The notes beneath the pieces were generated by a model. That model was not told the DNA's origin. It ran no database searches and saw only the letters and a program-made list of their open reading frames with translations. This document shows, piece by piece, positions 23,264 through 33,979 of a DNA stretch of 64,000 nt (its first letter is position 1; each line of letters begins with the position of its first letter). The position numbers and the translations under genes are program-made. Origin of the DNA: Lathyrus oleraceus (Eukaryota > Streptophyta > Magnoliopsida > Fabales > Fabaceae); assembly GCF_024323335.1 (NCBI RefSeq), contig NC_066581.1, positions 31,492,699 through 31,556,698 of the forward strand. The letters are read 5' to 3'.

Positions 23264-26200
23264 TGTAACACCTCAAAATTTGCTCTCCTCTTCTTGAGAC
23301 TAGTTTGGGGCATTGCATCTCATGTTTTAGGGCATTAGGCATTGCATTTTGCATCTCATGTGGATTGAGAAGGTCATCCTCCAAGGTCTTTTCAAAGATA
23401 GGGAAGTTAGGTGATTCAAGCCTGAGGGTCTCTATGAATTGATCATCAACCATCTGAGGGTATGGGCTCCAATTAGGGTTTCTTGATTCTTCAAAGGTCT
23501 TGAGCATCATCTTATCTGCAAGGATATATCACCATCATCATGGTTCTATCATCATCAAGACATGTCAAGGTCATCTGAGGACCAAAAGTCAACTATGCAG
23601 TCAACGAAGGGTTATGAGGTGGGGAAATGAGTTGAGACACCTCAATCATATTCAAATGGGGTATATTTATCACACTAAACATCCATCTTGAAGATTCAAA
23701 GGTCATGGCAAAAGTTACTAAAAATGGAAAGTGACCTATAATTCAAAGTTTCCAAATTTGGCAAGTTTTAGTCCACTTTCAACTTGACTTTTCAATATCA
23801 AAGAAGTTTCAAATGGATTTTTGGTGAACTTGGAAGTTGTAGATCTTTGTCTCCCCTTTCCAAAAAGTCCTAATTCAGGTCCATATGATGAGGGGTTGAG
23901 GAGTTATGGTCATTTGATCACAAGGTGTGCATGGAAATTCAAAATGGCATAACTTTTGATATAATGCTTCAAATTGGTTCATTCTTTTTGCAAAATGCTT
24001 CTCATGTTCAAGGTATCTCAAAATGACATCATTTGACTCAATTGTGCTAGCTTAGCTTCAAGGAACCATGGCCAAAAGTCACATTATCTCACATTTGTTA
24101 TAAGGATGATATTATGCTACAAGTCAAAATTCACAAAGAACCAAGGCAAGGCTTCACTTCAGCTTTCTTCATAAACCATATTTGAGTAAAAATGAGCCAT
24201 TGCCATGCATGGAAGAGGTGTGTATGTTCCTTTTTTCACACATGTTCAAATTGAAGTAAATCTTCACCATTCATTCTTGGCTTAAGATGCAAGCAAAATA
24301 ATCTTCAAATCCTGACCCTTGGTTGTTCTTGAGTGGATTAAGATCCTAGCATGGGGATGAGCACGTGCATTATGGCCATGGGAGCTCATTTTACATTTTT
24401 GCAATTTGCTTAATAACTCACTAATCATGATTAGAAAATGGAAAAGATGATTAGCAGTGTCATTAGCAAGGAGTATAAGTGGCAAAACCTTAATCATAAC
24501 TGCCATAACTGCATTTTCAGATCTAGAATTCAAGAAACTCTCTCAAAAATCTCTCTCTTCGAATTTACATTTTCTTCACACAAACCTCAAAAATCACTGC
24601 ATATTCTTGATCCTCGTGCTTCACTGAGCAAGAATCATCCATTGTTTGGTGCAATTCCACAAGAATTCGAGCAGTTCAATAGCATTATCATGACGAACGA
24701 ATTTGGAAATTGAGGCACATTCAAGAGGTTTCATCCATTGCTTTTTGCATAAAGCTTAAAAGGAAGTTCATAGGAGTTGATCTGGAGCAGTTGAGCTCGT
24801 GACGTCGTGATTTCAGAGAACTCCATTTCCAGGTGACTTCAATTTCACTCTCTCCTTTTGCTGATTTTAGGTTATAGGATTGAAGATCTTGTTGTGTAGG
24901 TCATGAATATATGATTAGAATTGAGATTGAGTGAGTATTAAGGATTTCATGGCGACTGAAAGTTTGGATCTAGAAACTTCTTCTCTTCGATTTGCAAAAT
25001 CTAGGAAGAATTAGGAGAATCTAATAGGATATTTGGAAATTTTTGGAAATTTTTGTGGTGGCGCCGCCGTGGGAGCCACCGGGGGGCTCGTCGGGGAAGA
25101 CGACAGGCGTCTGTGTTGGCTAGGGTTTTGGCTGAGTAGGCGCCATGTGGTGCGTTGCGTGGAAGCTTGATTGGAGGAGATGCGTTTGACCAAAGCCACG
25201 CGTGCATTGACCGCTGACTGGGTGGCTGACTCAATTAATGAAATGGTGCGTTTCATTAGTTTGAATGAGGAGCGTTGATTCCAAAAGCGCTCCAGATCCT
25301 GTGGCTCGTGATTTTCCTAATATAATTCAAATATTCATTTCCCTCCATTTTCCATTTCATATTTCAATTATTTTGGTCATTTTGTTAAATTCATAAAAAA
25401 TCCAAAAATTGTCCAATTGAGTCCCAATTTTTTTTCATAGTTTTGTATTTGTGTCTACGTTTTTGTGATGTTAAATTCAAGAATTTTTGATGTCTGGATT
25501 TTTATGTGGGAATTTTTGAATCAACATTGTGCCAAATTGAACTAGTGCATTCAATGTATTGTGAAATCCTCAATTTTGAACCTTTTGATCCACTCTTTTG
25601 CATACATGACATTCATATATGACATGAATTATTGGTCAGTGGTGTGGATATTTTCTCACCTCTTATCATCATTTTTGACACATAGAGAAAAATGTGAAAA
25701 TTTGTGTCACATTTTTGACATTGAATTGGTGCATTTTTGTTCACATAGCATTTGCATCATTATGGACTTAATCTTTTGCATATTGAACATTCATGGCATA
25801 AGGAACTTATACATAAAATCCCAAAGTCATTGCATGCATTTCTGATTTGATATGAATTTTCTAATTTGGAAGTTCATTTTGTGCATATTTTTGGTCATTA
25901 CATGGCATAGGCAAGTTGACGCACTTGATTATGGATTTGATGCTGGTACTTTTGAGGATGTTGGAGGGAGTGTTTGAATGTGTGATGTGCAAAAGGAAGG
26001 GTCCTGGATTGGTCATTTGGTTAGGTTTTGAATCTTGTCTTTGTACTAGGGCTTTGACCCAATTTTAGGGTTTGCTCTTGGTCCATTCTTTGACTTGGTT
26101 TGGGGTTTTCTTTGTGGTGTGAGCCTTTGCCTCTTTTGCATTGGTTTGATCCCTGATTTGTGAGTCTTGAGTCATTTGGTTGGTGGATTCATTCAAGTCC

Positions 26201-27140
26201 TACTTCATTTGGTACTTATTTGAAGATTGGGAACACAAGTGAATTCTCAAGGTGACTTGTAAGATATTGAGGGAGTGGAGGTTCTTATTGGTATGAGATG
26301 ACTTGATGGGCTTACAAATTGGATTGGTGACTCATTAGAGATGATTTTAGAAGCATTACCCTACTGACTTTTGAATTTGGAATGGTTTGAGGCTTGTGGT
26401 GACTTGTTGAAGTTATTTAGGCCTATTTTGGAGCTTTTGAAGCAACTGAATGATATTTGAGGTATGGTGGGTCTTTGGCCTTGATGATTGATGTTTAGGG
26501 GTTCATATGGTTCTGTTTGGGGCTTGTGATCATTGGTTTTGTTTCCTTTTTATTATTGTTGGGAGTCGGGTGTAAGTCCATGTATTGGCATTCTGTTTCC
26601 TTTTGGGTGTTTCTTTTAACGTCTCAGCGTCCCTTTTTGGTGTCTTGTTTCAGCGTTCGTTAGCCGAGCTACGAGTGCTCTGATTCTCCTCTGGATAGAG
26701 AAGATACGTAGGCATAAGATGCGATGTCTTAGCGAGCACATCTCCTTTCCCCGAACTACGTTGACTCTGATGTTTGTTTCTGACAAACTACGTAGGCCCA
26801 GGATGCGACATCCTGCCGAGTCCACTTCCTCCGTCTCCTTTCTCTCCCCCACCTGTTTATTGTTCCAGTTTGTGCAGTTTCCTTGAGCATTTTATTAGCA
26901 ACAACCCTTTTCCTTTCCTTTGAACTATCTTTTGAGCGTGGATCCCGTCGAGTACGGCGGACGTGAGGGGTGCTAACACCTTCCCCTTGCGTAACCGACT
27001 CTCGTACCTTGTAATCTCTGGTCGTAAGACCAATCTTTTCCCTTTCTTAGGTTAGTCCTGCACTCCCTTTCCGTCATAGGATGAATAGCGTCAGTGGCGG
27101 CTCTGTATTTTCCCCGCCGGTTGTTTTTCGCGTCGCGACA
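23264..27140 (+). mobile_element. 5' LTR of element B (internally deleted)
   Basis: 3877 bp against 5899 bp for the 3' LTR. About 2.0 kb present at 39640-41640 in the 3' LTR is missing at about 26535-26550 here. The ends match the 3' LTR. A TATA-like word (GTATAAGTGG, near 24473) lies 1.2 kb in, at the same place as GTATAAGTAG at 37529 in the 3' LTR. Open stretches near 25001-25256 on the minus strand are LTR sequence repeated at 38057-38365, not genes. Confidence 0.92.
26664..26797 (+). promoter_or_regulatory. Two CTACG/CGTAG hairpin modules, B 5' LTR
   Basis: First copy from GAGCTACGAGTGCTCTGATT to GATACGTAGGCA (26665-26714). Second copy from CCGAACTACGTTGACTCTGA to AAACTACGTAGGCC (26751-26797). 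The 3' LTR keeps both and has a third at 41021-41067. Confidence 0.55.
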
Positions 27141-27142
27141 GC

Positions 27143-27160
27143 TGGCGACTCTGCTGGGGA
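27143..27160 (+). promoter_or_regulatory. Primer-binding site of B (tRNA-Arg type)
   Basis: TGGCGACTCTGCTGGGGA, two bases after the LTR end. It is complementary to the 3' end of a plant tRNA-Arg with at most a few mismatches, the primer known for Ogre elements. D has the same site at 57297. Confidence 0.85.
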
Positions 27161-28391
27161 CTGAAGTTGACCTCTTGCTGGTCCATCTTCCCTAAGCGAG
27201 TCAATCCTAGCGCTCTCTAGCGTAGTTTTTAGGGTAGTTTGGGTTGCTTTTACTGCCTTATTTATTGCATTTGTGATTATATGTATATTTGCATATATGT
27301 TTGCATGCATCATGTTATCACTATGCTGGATTCTGGACAGGTGTGGTTCCTCTGATTTGGGGGTGGGTGTTCTGAGTGGGGCTAAAACCCAAGCCCGAGT
27401 ATAAACCTAGGATTAGCATGGTCTCATGTTGCCTCTCATGTTAGATCAACATGTTGTTGCGACGTGACATACCACAGCCGGATGAGGTTCTTTTGAGAGA
27501 GCTCTTCCTTATGGAGTTTCCACTATGGTTGGGTTATCTCTTTTGAGCTGTTGACTTCGGTGTCCGTTCTTTTCCGGATCTTTAATTTAGATGATCTTAT
27601 GAGAGCTGCACGGCACACCCGAAAGGGCAAACCCGTTGAGTATCTCATCCGATTGTCGATACCGATTATCCGCCTTAGGATGACCTTATTAGAGTTCACA
27701 TGTGAGGGGAGGGGTTTGGTTCCTACAGGTACATGTTCTGTTGGTGACTCTTTGATGGTGACTTTGGTTCGGTTCATGATCTGGGTTTCTATTTATAATT
27801 TGGATTTATGGATATTTATTTCTGACACGCCGGAGTTCTGTCCGTGGTATTTATTGGCGGGTTCCGTTTATTTCGGATCCCCCGGGTTGGATTTGGGGTT
27901 ACTTGTGCAGATGATCTCGTTGCTATCCGTTCAGTGACTTTCTTGTGATGATGGTGATGTATCCTTCAGTTCCGTTTATTTCGGAACCCCCGAGGGTGAT
28001 TTGTGGTTACTTAGTCCCTTGGATAGTTGTGATCAGTTCTGAGACCGAAATCCAGTACAGTTAATGTTCAGATGTTTTGGAGGATGGCGCCATGAATTGC
28101 ATTCGTGCATCTGCATCATTCCCATTTTGCATTTATCCGCATCTAACTCATGTTTATCCATATGCAGGGTACATTCTTGATTGAGATTCTGGTTGAGAGA
28201 CATCGTCACAACTTTCTGTTCCGTATGGCGAAGACAAATGATTGATGTCAGAATATTGCTGTCTAATTGTTATCCGTCTCAATGAAGCCAGGATCGAAGG
28301 ACAGAATGTTCCTTATACGGATAGACATTGCATTCATGCATGAATCATAATAACTTGTCTTCTATTTTGCTGGTGTCGATTTCTAACATGT
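27161..28391 (+). other. 5' leader of element B
   Basis: 1.2 kb without a supported gene. The stretch CCGTTTATTTCGGA occurs twice (27863 and 27969 regions), so part of it is a degenerate repeat. A 128-codon open stretch (27551-27937) has no recognisable domain. ORF1 of A has no counterpart here. Just before gag there is a good splice-acceptor-like sequence, ending in GATTGACTCAG at about 28403. Confidence 0.7.
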
Positions 28392-30217
28392 TTGATTGAC
28401 TCAGGAATCATTGCTCGCGCACGCAGAGTCATCCCTCGGCACGTAGCTCGTCCGCACAGATACTTTACCAGACGCAACAAACCCAGACTGATGGGTTCAT
28501 CCAACGCTGACATTCTCGAACTGAAAGAGAAGATGAGTGAGTTGATCAACGCCATGCAAGGGTTCGCCCTGGGACAGAAAGCACTCGCCGAGAAAGTGGA
28601 GAAGCTTGAGCTGGCTTCGATTGCCAATAATGACAATAGTCAAGAGGGTAACTCCAACAATGGTCCTGGTGGTTCTAGGGGTGGTGGCGATCCCAGAAAG
28701 AAGGAAACCAATGGCGGCGTAGTTATAAACAATGGTGGTGGTCTTGGTTTTGCTGCAGGCAGTGGCCCAGGTCATGTTGGGAACATTCTGAAGGAAACTC
28801 AGTTTTCTCCTTTCTTTGGGGCTGTGGAGGATAAAGAGGAGGATCAGTTCTCTCTGCTGAATGAGCAGTTCGTTCAGTATGGTGTTCAACCGCCGAACAA
28901 AGAGATTCAGGTACTAGCAGAAAAGATCAGGGCTCTGGAAAGCCATACCACTCCTTGGACTATTAACATGACTAATATGGGGTTGGTTGAGGGGATTGTG
29001 ATCCCACAGAAGTTCAAGGTGCCCACGTTTGATAAGTACAATGGAAGTTCTTGCCCGACAACTCATATTCAGGCCTTTGTTCGAAAGATATTTGCCTACA
29101 CCATGGATCAGAAGCTCTGGATGTACTTTTTCCAGGATAGCTTTTCTGGTGGGTCTCTCGAGTGGTACACCAAGCTGAGATCGTCAGATATAAAGAGCTG
29201 GCAGGATTTGGGGGATGCTTTCTTCAAACAATACCAGTTGAATGCTGACATGGCACCAAGCCGTACCCAGCTGCAGGGTATGTCTCAAAAGCCGAACGAG
29301 GGGTATAAAGAGTATGCACAAAGGTGGAGAGAGTTGGCTGCCAGAGTTCAACCCCCATTAGTGGATCGGGAGATGTCAAACTTGTTCATGGGTACTCTTC
29401 AGGGGACTTTTGCAAAGAGGATGGTGGGATGTCCAGTTACTGGTTTTGCGGATATAGTAGTGGCTGGTGAGAGGATTGAAAGCTGGTTGAAAATGGGAAA
29501 AATACAAGGAAATGCTCCGTCGTCTGGAGTGAAGAAGCCCTTCGGAAATGGTCAGCGCAAGAAAGAGGGTGACTCGAGTGCTGTGTATGCCCAAAGAGGA
29601 CACGGTAGGGATCATTACTACCAGCATATTGCTGCAGTAACATTTCCTGCTGGTAATCAACCAGCACGATAGCAACAGCAGCCACCTCAGCAGAGAACAC
29701 AAAGGGCTGGGTACCAAGTTAGGGGAAGGATGGCAGATCGCCAGTTTGATAGGCCACCCATGACATATGCCCTTCTGTTGAAGAAGTTGAAGGATCTTGG
29801 GTTGGTACCATTGAGGACGTTAGCTCCGTTAAGACCAGATCAGAGGCCTGCAAGTTATGATGAGAACGTCAAGTGTGAGTTCCATTCTGGTGCTCCCGGG
29901 CACAATGTTGAGAGTTGCAAAGCCTTTAAGCATGTTGTTCAAGACTTGGTGAATTCCAAAGCCATCAATTTTGCACCAACGCCGAATGTTAATGCTAATC
30001 CCATGCCGACGCATGGTCAGATGACGGTGAATGTAATTTCTGAGGATAAAAGTGAAATCTGGGTGACAGATGTGGATCAGTTGAAGACCCCAATGTATGT
30101 GGGTGAAGAGACTGATAGTGACTGCGAGCTCGACTCATGGATAAAACCGTGCTTACCAGGAATGGAGATCCAGAACTGGAAGGCCGAAAAGATCATCACT
30201 GTCACTCTGCGTGAAGA
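28392..30217 (+). pseudogene. gag: Gag of element B, one in-frame stop, no protease
   Basis: Capsid polyprotein. The frame is open from 28392 (no ATG there); the first in-frame ATG is 28491. Similarity to the gag of A already starts before that ATG (HRYFTRRN), so the true start may need an upstream exon or a non-ATG codon. It has a Gly/Asn-rich segment (28650-28760) and the retrotransposon gag core (FQDSFSGGSLEWY, YAQRWRELAAR) at about 28990-29500. A TAG at 29670-29672 precedes a Gln-rich run and is probably CAG mutated; the frame then continues. A zinc-finger-like motif follows (CEFHSGAPGHNVESC, about 29874-29918). The frame then runs about 300 bases to the intron donor at 30218. No D-T/S-G protease motif is present, unlike A, which has about 1.4 kb more here. 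Confidence 0.85.
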
Positions 30218-30498
30218 GTAATATTTCTGTTTGTTAATTCTATTTGCATGAAAGCATACGTTTTTCCCGAAACGTAATGGTCCATTGTAAGGGCCACCTC
30301 ATGTGTTTCATTTTGCATTATTTGCATCATTAATAAACAGATGTTTTTCGCATTAAAAGCGGTGTCTCTGTTTTTTCATTTATTTTTGTAGTTTAAAAAA
30401 ATAATATAATAAAAATGGCAATGTTTATTTTCATTTTTCTTCCTTTTAATTTGTCTCGTTCCGACTCTAAAGCAATGCATGAATCAACATTCATGCAG
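30218..30498 (+). other. Ogre-type intron of element B
   Basis: 281-bp inferred intron. The donor is AGA|GTAATA at 30218, identical to A; the acceptor is TTCATGCAG ending at 30498. It is phase 2 and contains the TAA (30219-30221) that would otherwise end gag. Joining the exons keeps the frame into the RT exon. Confidence 0.85.
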
Positions 30499-32629
30499 AT
30501 GCAATTATTCTCTGGATCTCATTGATGACAATTTTGTTACACCCCTATATGACTTCGACAACCCGATCTATCATGCCGAAGAAGAAGGCAAAGAAGATTG
30601 TGAACTGCCGGAAGAGTTAGCCAGGTTGTTCAAACAAGAGGAGAAGGTGATTCAACTGCACGAGGAGCGAGTTAAGATTGTTAATCTGGGCACCGAGGAG
30701 GTCAGAAAGGAAGTAAAAATTGGGGCCGCTTTGGAGATGAATGTCAAGAGCAGAATGGTAGAACTGTTGAAAGAGTATGTTGATATCTTCGCCTGGTCTT
30801 ATCAAGATATGCCAGGGTTGGATACCAATATTGTTGTACACAAGTTGCCAATGAGAGAAGATTGTCCTCCAGTAAAGCAGAAGTTGCGCAGAACTCGACC
30901 CGAAATGGCCATGAAAATTAAAGAGGAGGTACAAAAGCAGTTGGATGCTGGTTTCCTAGCTGTCACTAATTATCCGCCTTGGGTCGCGAACATTGTGCCG
31001 GTACTGAAGAAGGATGGAAAGGTGAGGATGTGCGTGGACTACCGGGATTTGAACAGAGCTAGCCCGAAAGATGATTTCCCATTACCTCACATCGATGTGT
31101 TGGTAGATAATACGACTCAATTCTCGGTGTTTTCCTTCATGGATGGCTTTTCTGGCTATAATCAAATTAAAATGTCGCCAGATGATATGGTGAAAACAAC
31201 GTTCATCACACCATGGGGCACTTTTTATTATAAGGTGATGCCATTCGGTCTCAAGAATGCCGGTGCCACGTATCAAAGAGCTATGGTGACCTTGTTTCAT
31301 GATATGATTCATCATGAGATCGAATGCTATGTTGATGACATGATAGTGAAGTCCCAAACAGAAGAGGGGCATCTGGCAGACTTGGCCAAGTTGTTTGACC
31401 GGTTGAGACAATTCAAATTGAGGTTGAATCCGAATAAGTTCACTTTTGGAGTGCGGTCTGGTAAATTGTTGGGGTTTATTGTAAGTGAAAGAGGGATCGA
31501 GGTTGATCCTGCTAAAGCAAAAGCGATACAAGAAATGCCTAAACCGGGAACAGAAAAAGAGATTCGTGGTTTCTTAGGTAGATTGAACTACATTTCACGG
31601 TTCATATCTCATCTAACAGCCACGTGTGAACCCATATTCAAGTTGTTGAGAAAAGATCAAACGGTCAGGTGGAATGATGATTGCCAAGCGGCATTTGAAA
31701 AAATAAAAGAATATTTGGAGGAGCCTCCGATTCTGACGCCTCCTGTGGAGGGGCGACCGTTAATCCTGTACTTGACAGTCCTTGAGGGGTCTATGGGGTG
31801 TGTACTGGGGCAGCATGACGAGTCTGGTCGAAAAGAGCATGCAATTTATTACCTTAGCAAAAAGTTTACCGACTGTGAAACAGGATATTTACTGCTCGAG
31901 AAAACTTGTTGCGCTTTGGCATGGGCTGCTCGCCGACTGAGACAGTATATGATGGTTCATACCACTTTGTTGATTTCCAAGATGGATCCGATCAAGTATA
32001 TATTTGAGAAGCCAGCATTGACCGGACGGGTTGCGAGATGGCAAATGATTTTGACTGAATACGATATCCAGTACACTTCTCAAAAGGCAATAAAGGGAAG
32101 TGTATTGTCTGATTACCTCGCCCAGCAACCCATTGAGGATTATCAACCGATGAAATTTGAGTTCCCCGATGAGGACATCATGTTTCTCAAATCGAAATAT
32201 TGTGAGGAACCTATCCTGGAGGAGGGGCGTGACCCTGAATCCGAATGGATTCTGATGTTTGATGGGGCCGTTAACGTGAATGGTAGCGGAGTTGGTGCTG
32301 TTTTGGTTACGCCGAAGGGATCCCACATTCCTTTTGCTGCCCGGCTAACATTTGAATGCACCAACAATGTGGCTGAATACGAAGCTTGTATCTTGGGTGT
32401 CGAAGAGGCGATTGATTTGCAAATCAAGAACCTTGTTATTTATGGAGATTCAACTTTGGTTGTGAACCAGGTTAACGGCAAAATGGCTTACGCATCAATC
32501 CCACTTAATTCCATATCGAGATTATACGAGGAGATTATTGACGTTCTTCACCAAGGTGGAATTACACCATGTGCCGAGGGAAGAAAATTCTTTAGCAGAT
32601 GCCTTGGCTACTTTGGTCGCTTTGATTAA
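30499..32629 (+). pseudogene. pol: Reverse transcriptase, first RNase H and part of second RNase H (element B)
   Basis: About 710 open codons after the splice acceptor. RT motifs are all present: VKQKLRRTRPE, WVANIVPVLKKDGKVRMCVDYRDLN, FMDGFSGYNQI, MPFGLKNAGATYQR and YVDD (about 31330-31341). The degenerate first RNase H follows (LILYLTVLEGSMGCVLGQ), then the second RNase H (LMFDGAVNVNGSG, AEYEACILGVEE, YGDSTLVVNQ). An extra A in the A-run at 32480-32483 shifts the frame. The remaining codons to 32629 are out of frame, while the proper continuation (YRDYTRR, LADALATL) is readable in the next frame. RT itself looks undamaged. Confidence 0.9.
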
Positions 32630-33979
32630 AGTGCAGTGGTGAAATCAAGCTCCTAGTGTTGAGATGGGACGGCTGGATAGACCGGCTTATGTGTTTGTTG
32701 TCGAAACAGTTCCTGATGATGAAAAGCCGTGGTATTATGACATCAAGCGTTATCTAGAAACCCAAGAGTATCCCGAGGGAGCGTCTAAGAAAGACCGAAA
32801 GTCTCTGAGGAGGTTGGCCATGGCATTCTATCTGAATAAAGATGGGGTTTTGTACAACAGGAATTTTGATTGGGTTTTGCTCAGATGTGTCGATGACAAA
32901 GAAGCAAGCCAATTGATGAAAGAGGTGCACGAGGGATCGTTTGGTACCCACGCCAGCGGGAATGCGATGGGAAAAGGTTGTTAAGGGCTGGATATTACTG
33001 GATGACAATGGAGGCTCAGTGTTTCAACTTCGTGTGGAAATGTCATAAATGCCAGATTTATGCTGACAAGGTGCACGTGCCTCCAAATTCGTTGAGTTTG
33101 ATGTAGTCTCCGTGGCCGTTTTCTATGTGGGGCATTGATATGATCGGAAGGATCGAGCCTACGGCTTCGAATGGGCACCGGTTCATATTAGTGGCTATTG
33201 ATTACTTCACCAAGTGGGTGGAAGCGGCGTCTTATGCAAACGTGACGAAACAGGTCATGGCCAGGTTCCTGAAAAGAGACATCATTTGCAGATATGGGGT
33301 TCCCGAAAGAATCATCACTGATAATGGTTCTAATCTCAACAACAAGATGATGGTAGAACTGTGCCGGGAGTTCAAGATCGAGCATCACAATTCTTCTCTT
33401 TATCGTCCAAAGATGAATGGGGCGGTCGAGGCGGCTAATAAGAATATTAAGAAGATTGTGCAAAAAATGGTCGTGACCTATAAGGATTGGCACGAGATGT
33501 TGCCGTTTGCGTTGCATGGGTATCGAACCTCAGTGCGTACATCTACTGGGGCAACGCCTTTCTCGCTTGTGTATGGGATGGAAGTTGTGCTACCAGTTGA
33601 GGTCCAGATTCCATCATTGAGAGTCCTGATGGATGTGAAATTGGAAGAGTCTGAATCGGTAAGGACTCGGTATGAAGAGTTGAGCCTGATTGAGGAGAAG
33701 AGGCTGGCGGCCATTTGTCATGGGCAGTTGTACCAGCAGCGAATGAAGCGTGCTTTTGACCGAAGGGTGCGACCTCGTGTGTATCATGTGGGAGATATGG
33801 TGTTGAAAAGGATCCTTCCTCCTCATAACGATCGTCGGGGCAAGTGGACACCCAATTATGAAGGTCCATTCGTGGTCAAGAAGGTTTTCTCTGGCGGAGC
33901 CTTGTTGTTGATGACCATGGATGGTGAGGATTTTCCATCCCCTGTGAATGCAGACGCAGTTAAAAAATACTTCGTATAA
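32490..33979 (+). pseudogene. pol: End of second RNase H and integrase (element B)
   Basis: Continuation of pol after the frameshift. The last RNase H catalytic Asp is retained (SLADALATL). A TGA at 32640-32642 replaces Trp (QWW context in relatives). The integrase zinc domain has HEGSFGTHASGN and, after a one-base loss near 32970, KCHKCQIYADK. A TAG lies at 33104-33106. From 33125 the catalytic core is open to 33979: WGIDMIG, ITDNGSN and the Glu of GAVEAANKN are all present. It ends with the GKWTPNYEGPFVV segment. Its two single-base indels offset each other. The damage is light, in keeping with a younger element than A or C. Confidence 0.9.

Noticed and set aside
25001..25256. Minus-strand open stretches, repeated at 38057-38365
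   Set aside because: Both are the same LTR segment of B; conservation is due to LTR duplication, not coding.
27143..27160. tRNA-like sequences at 27143, 57297, 53580 and 59926
   Set aside because: They are primer-binding sites complementary to tRNA 3' ends, directly after LTR ends, not tRNA genes.
27551..27937. 128-codon open stretch in the B 5' leader
   Set aside because: No domain or compositional sign of a protein, degenerate repeat words inside, and no matching frame in A or D leaders.
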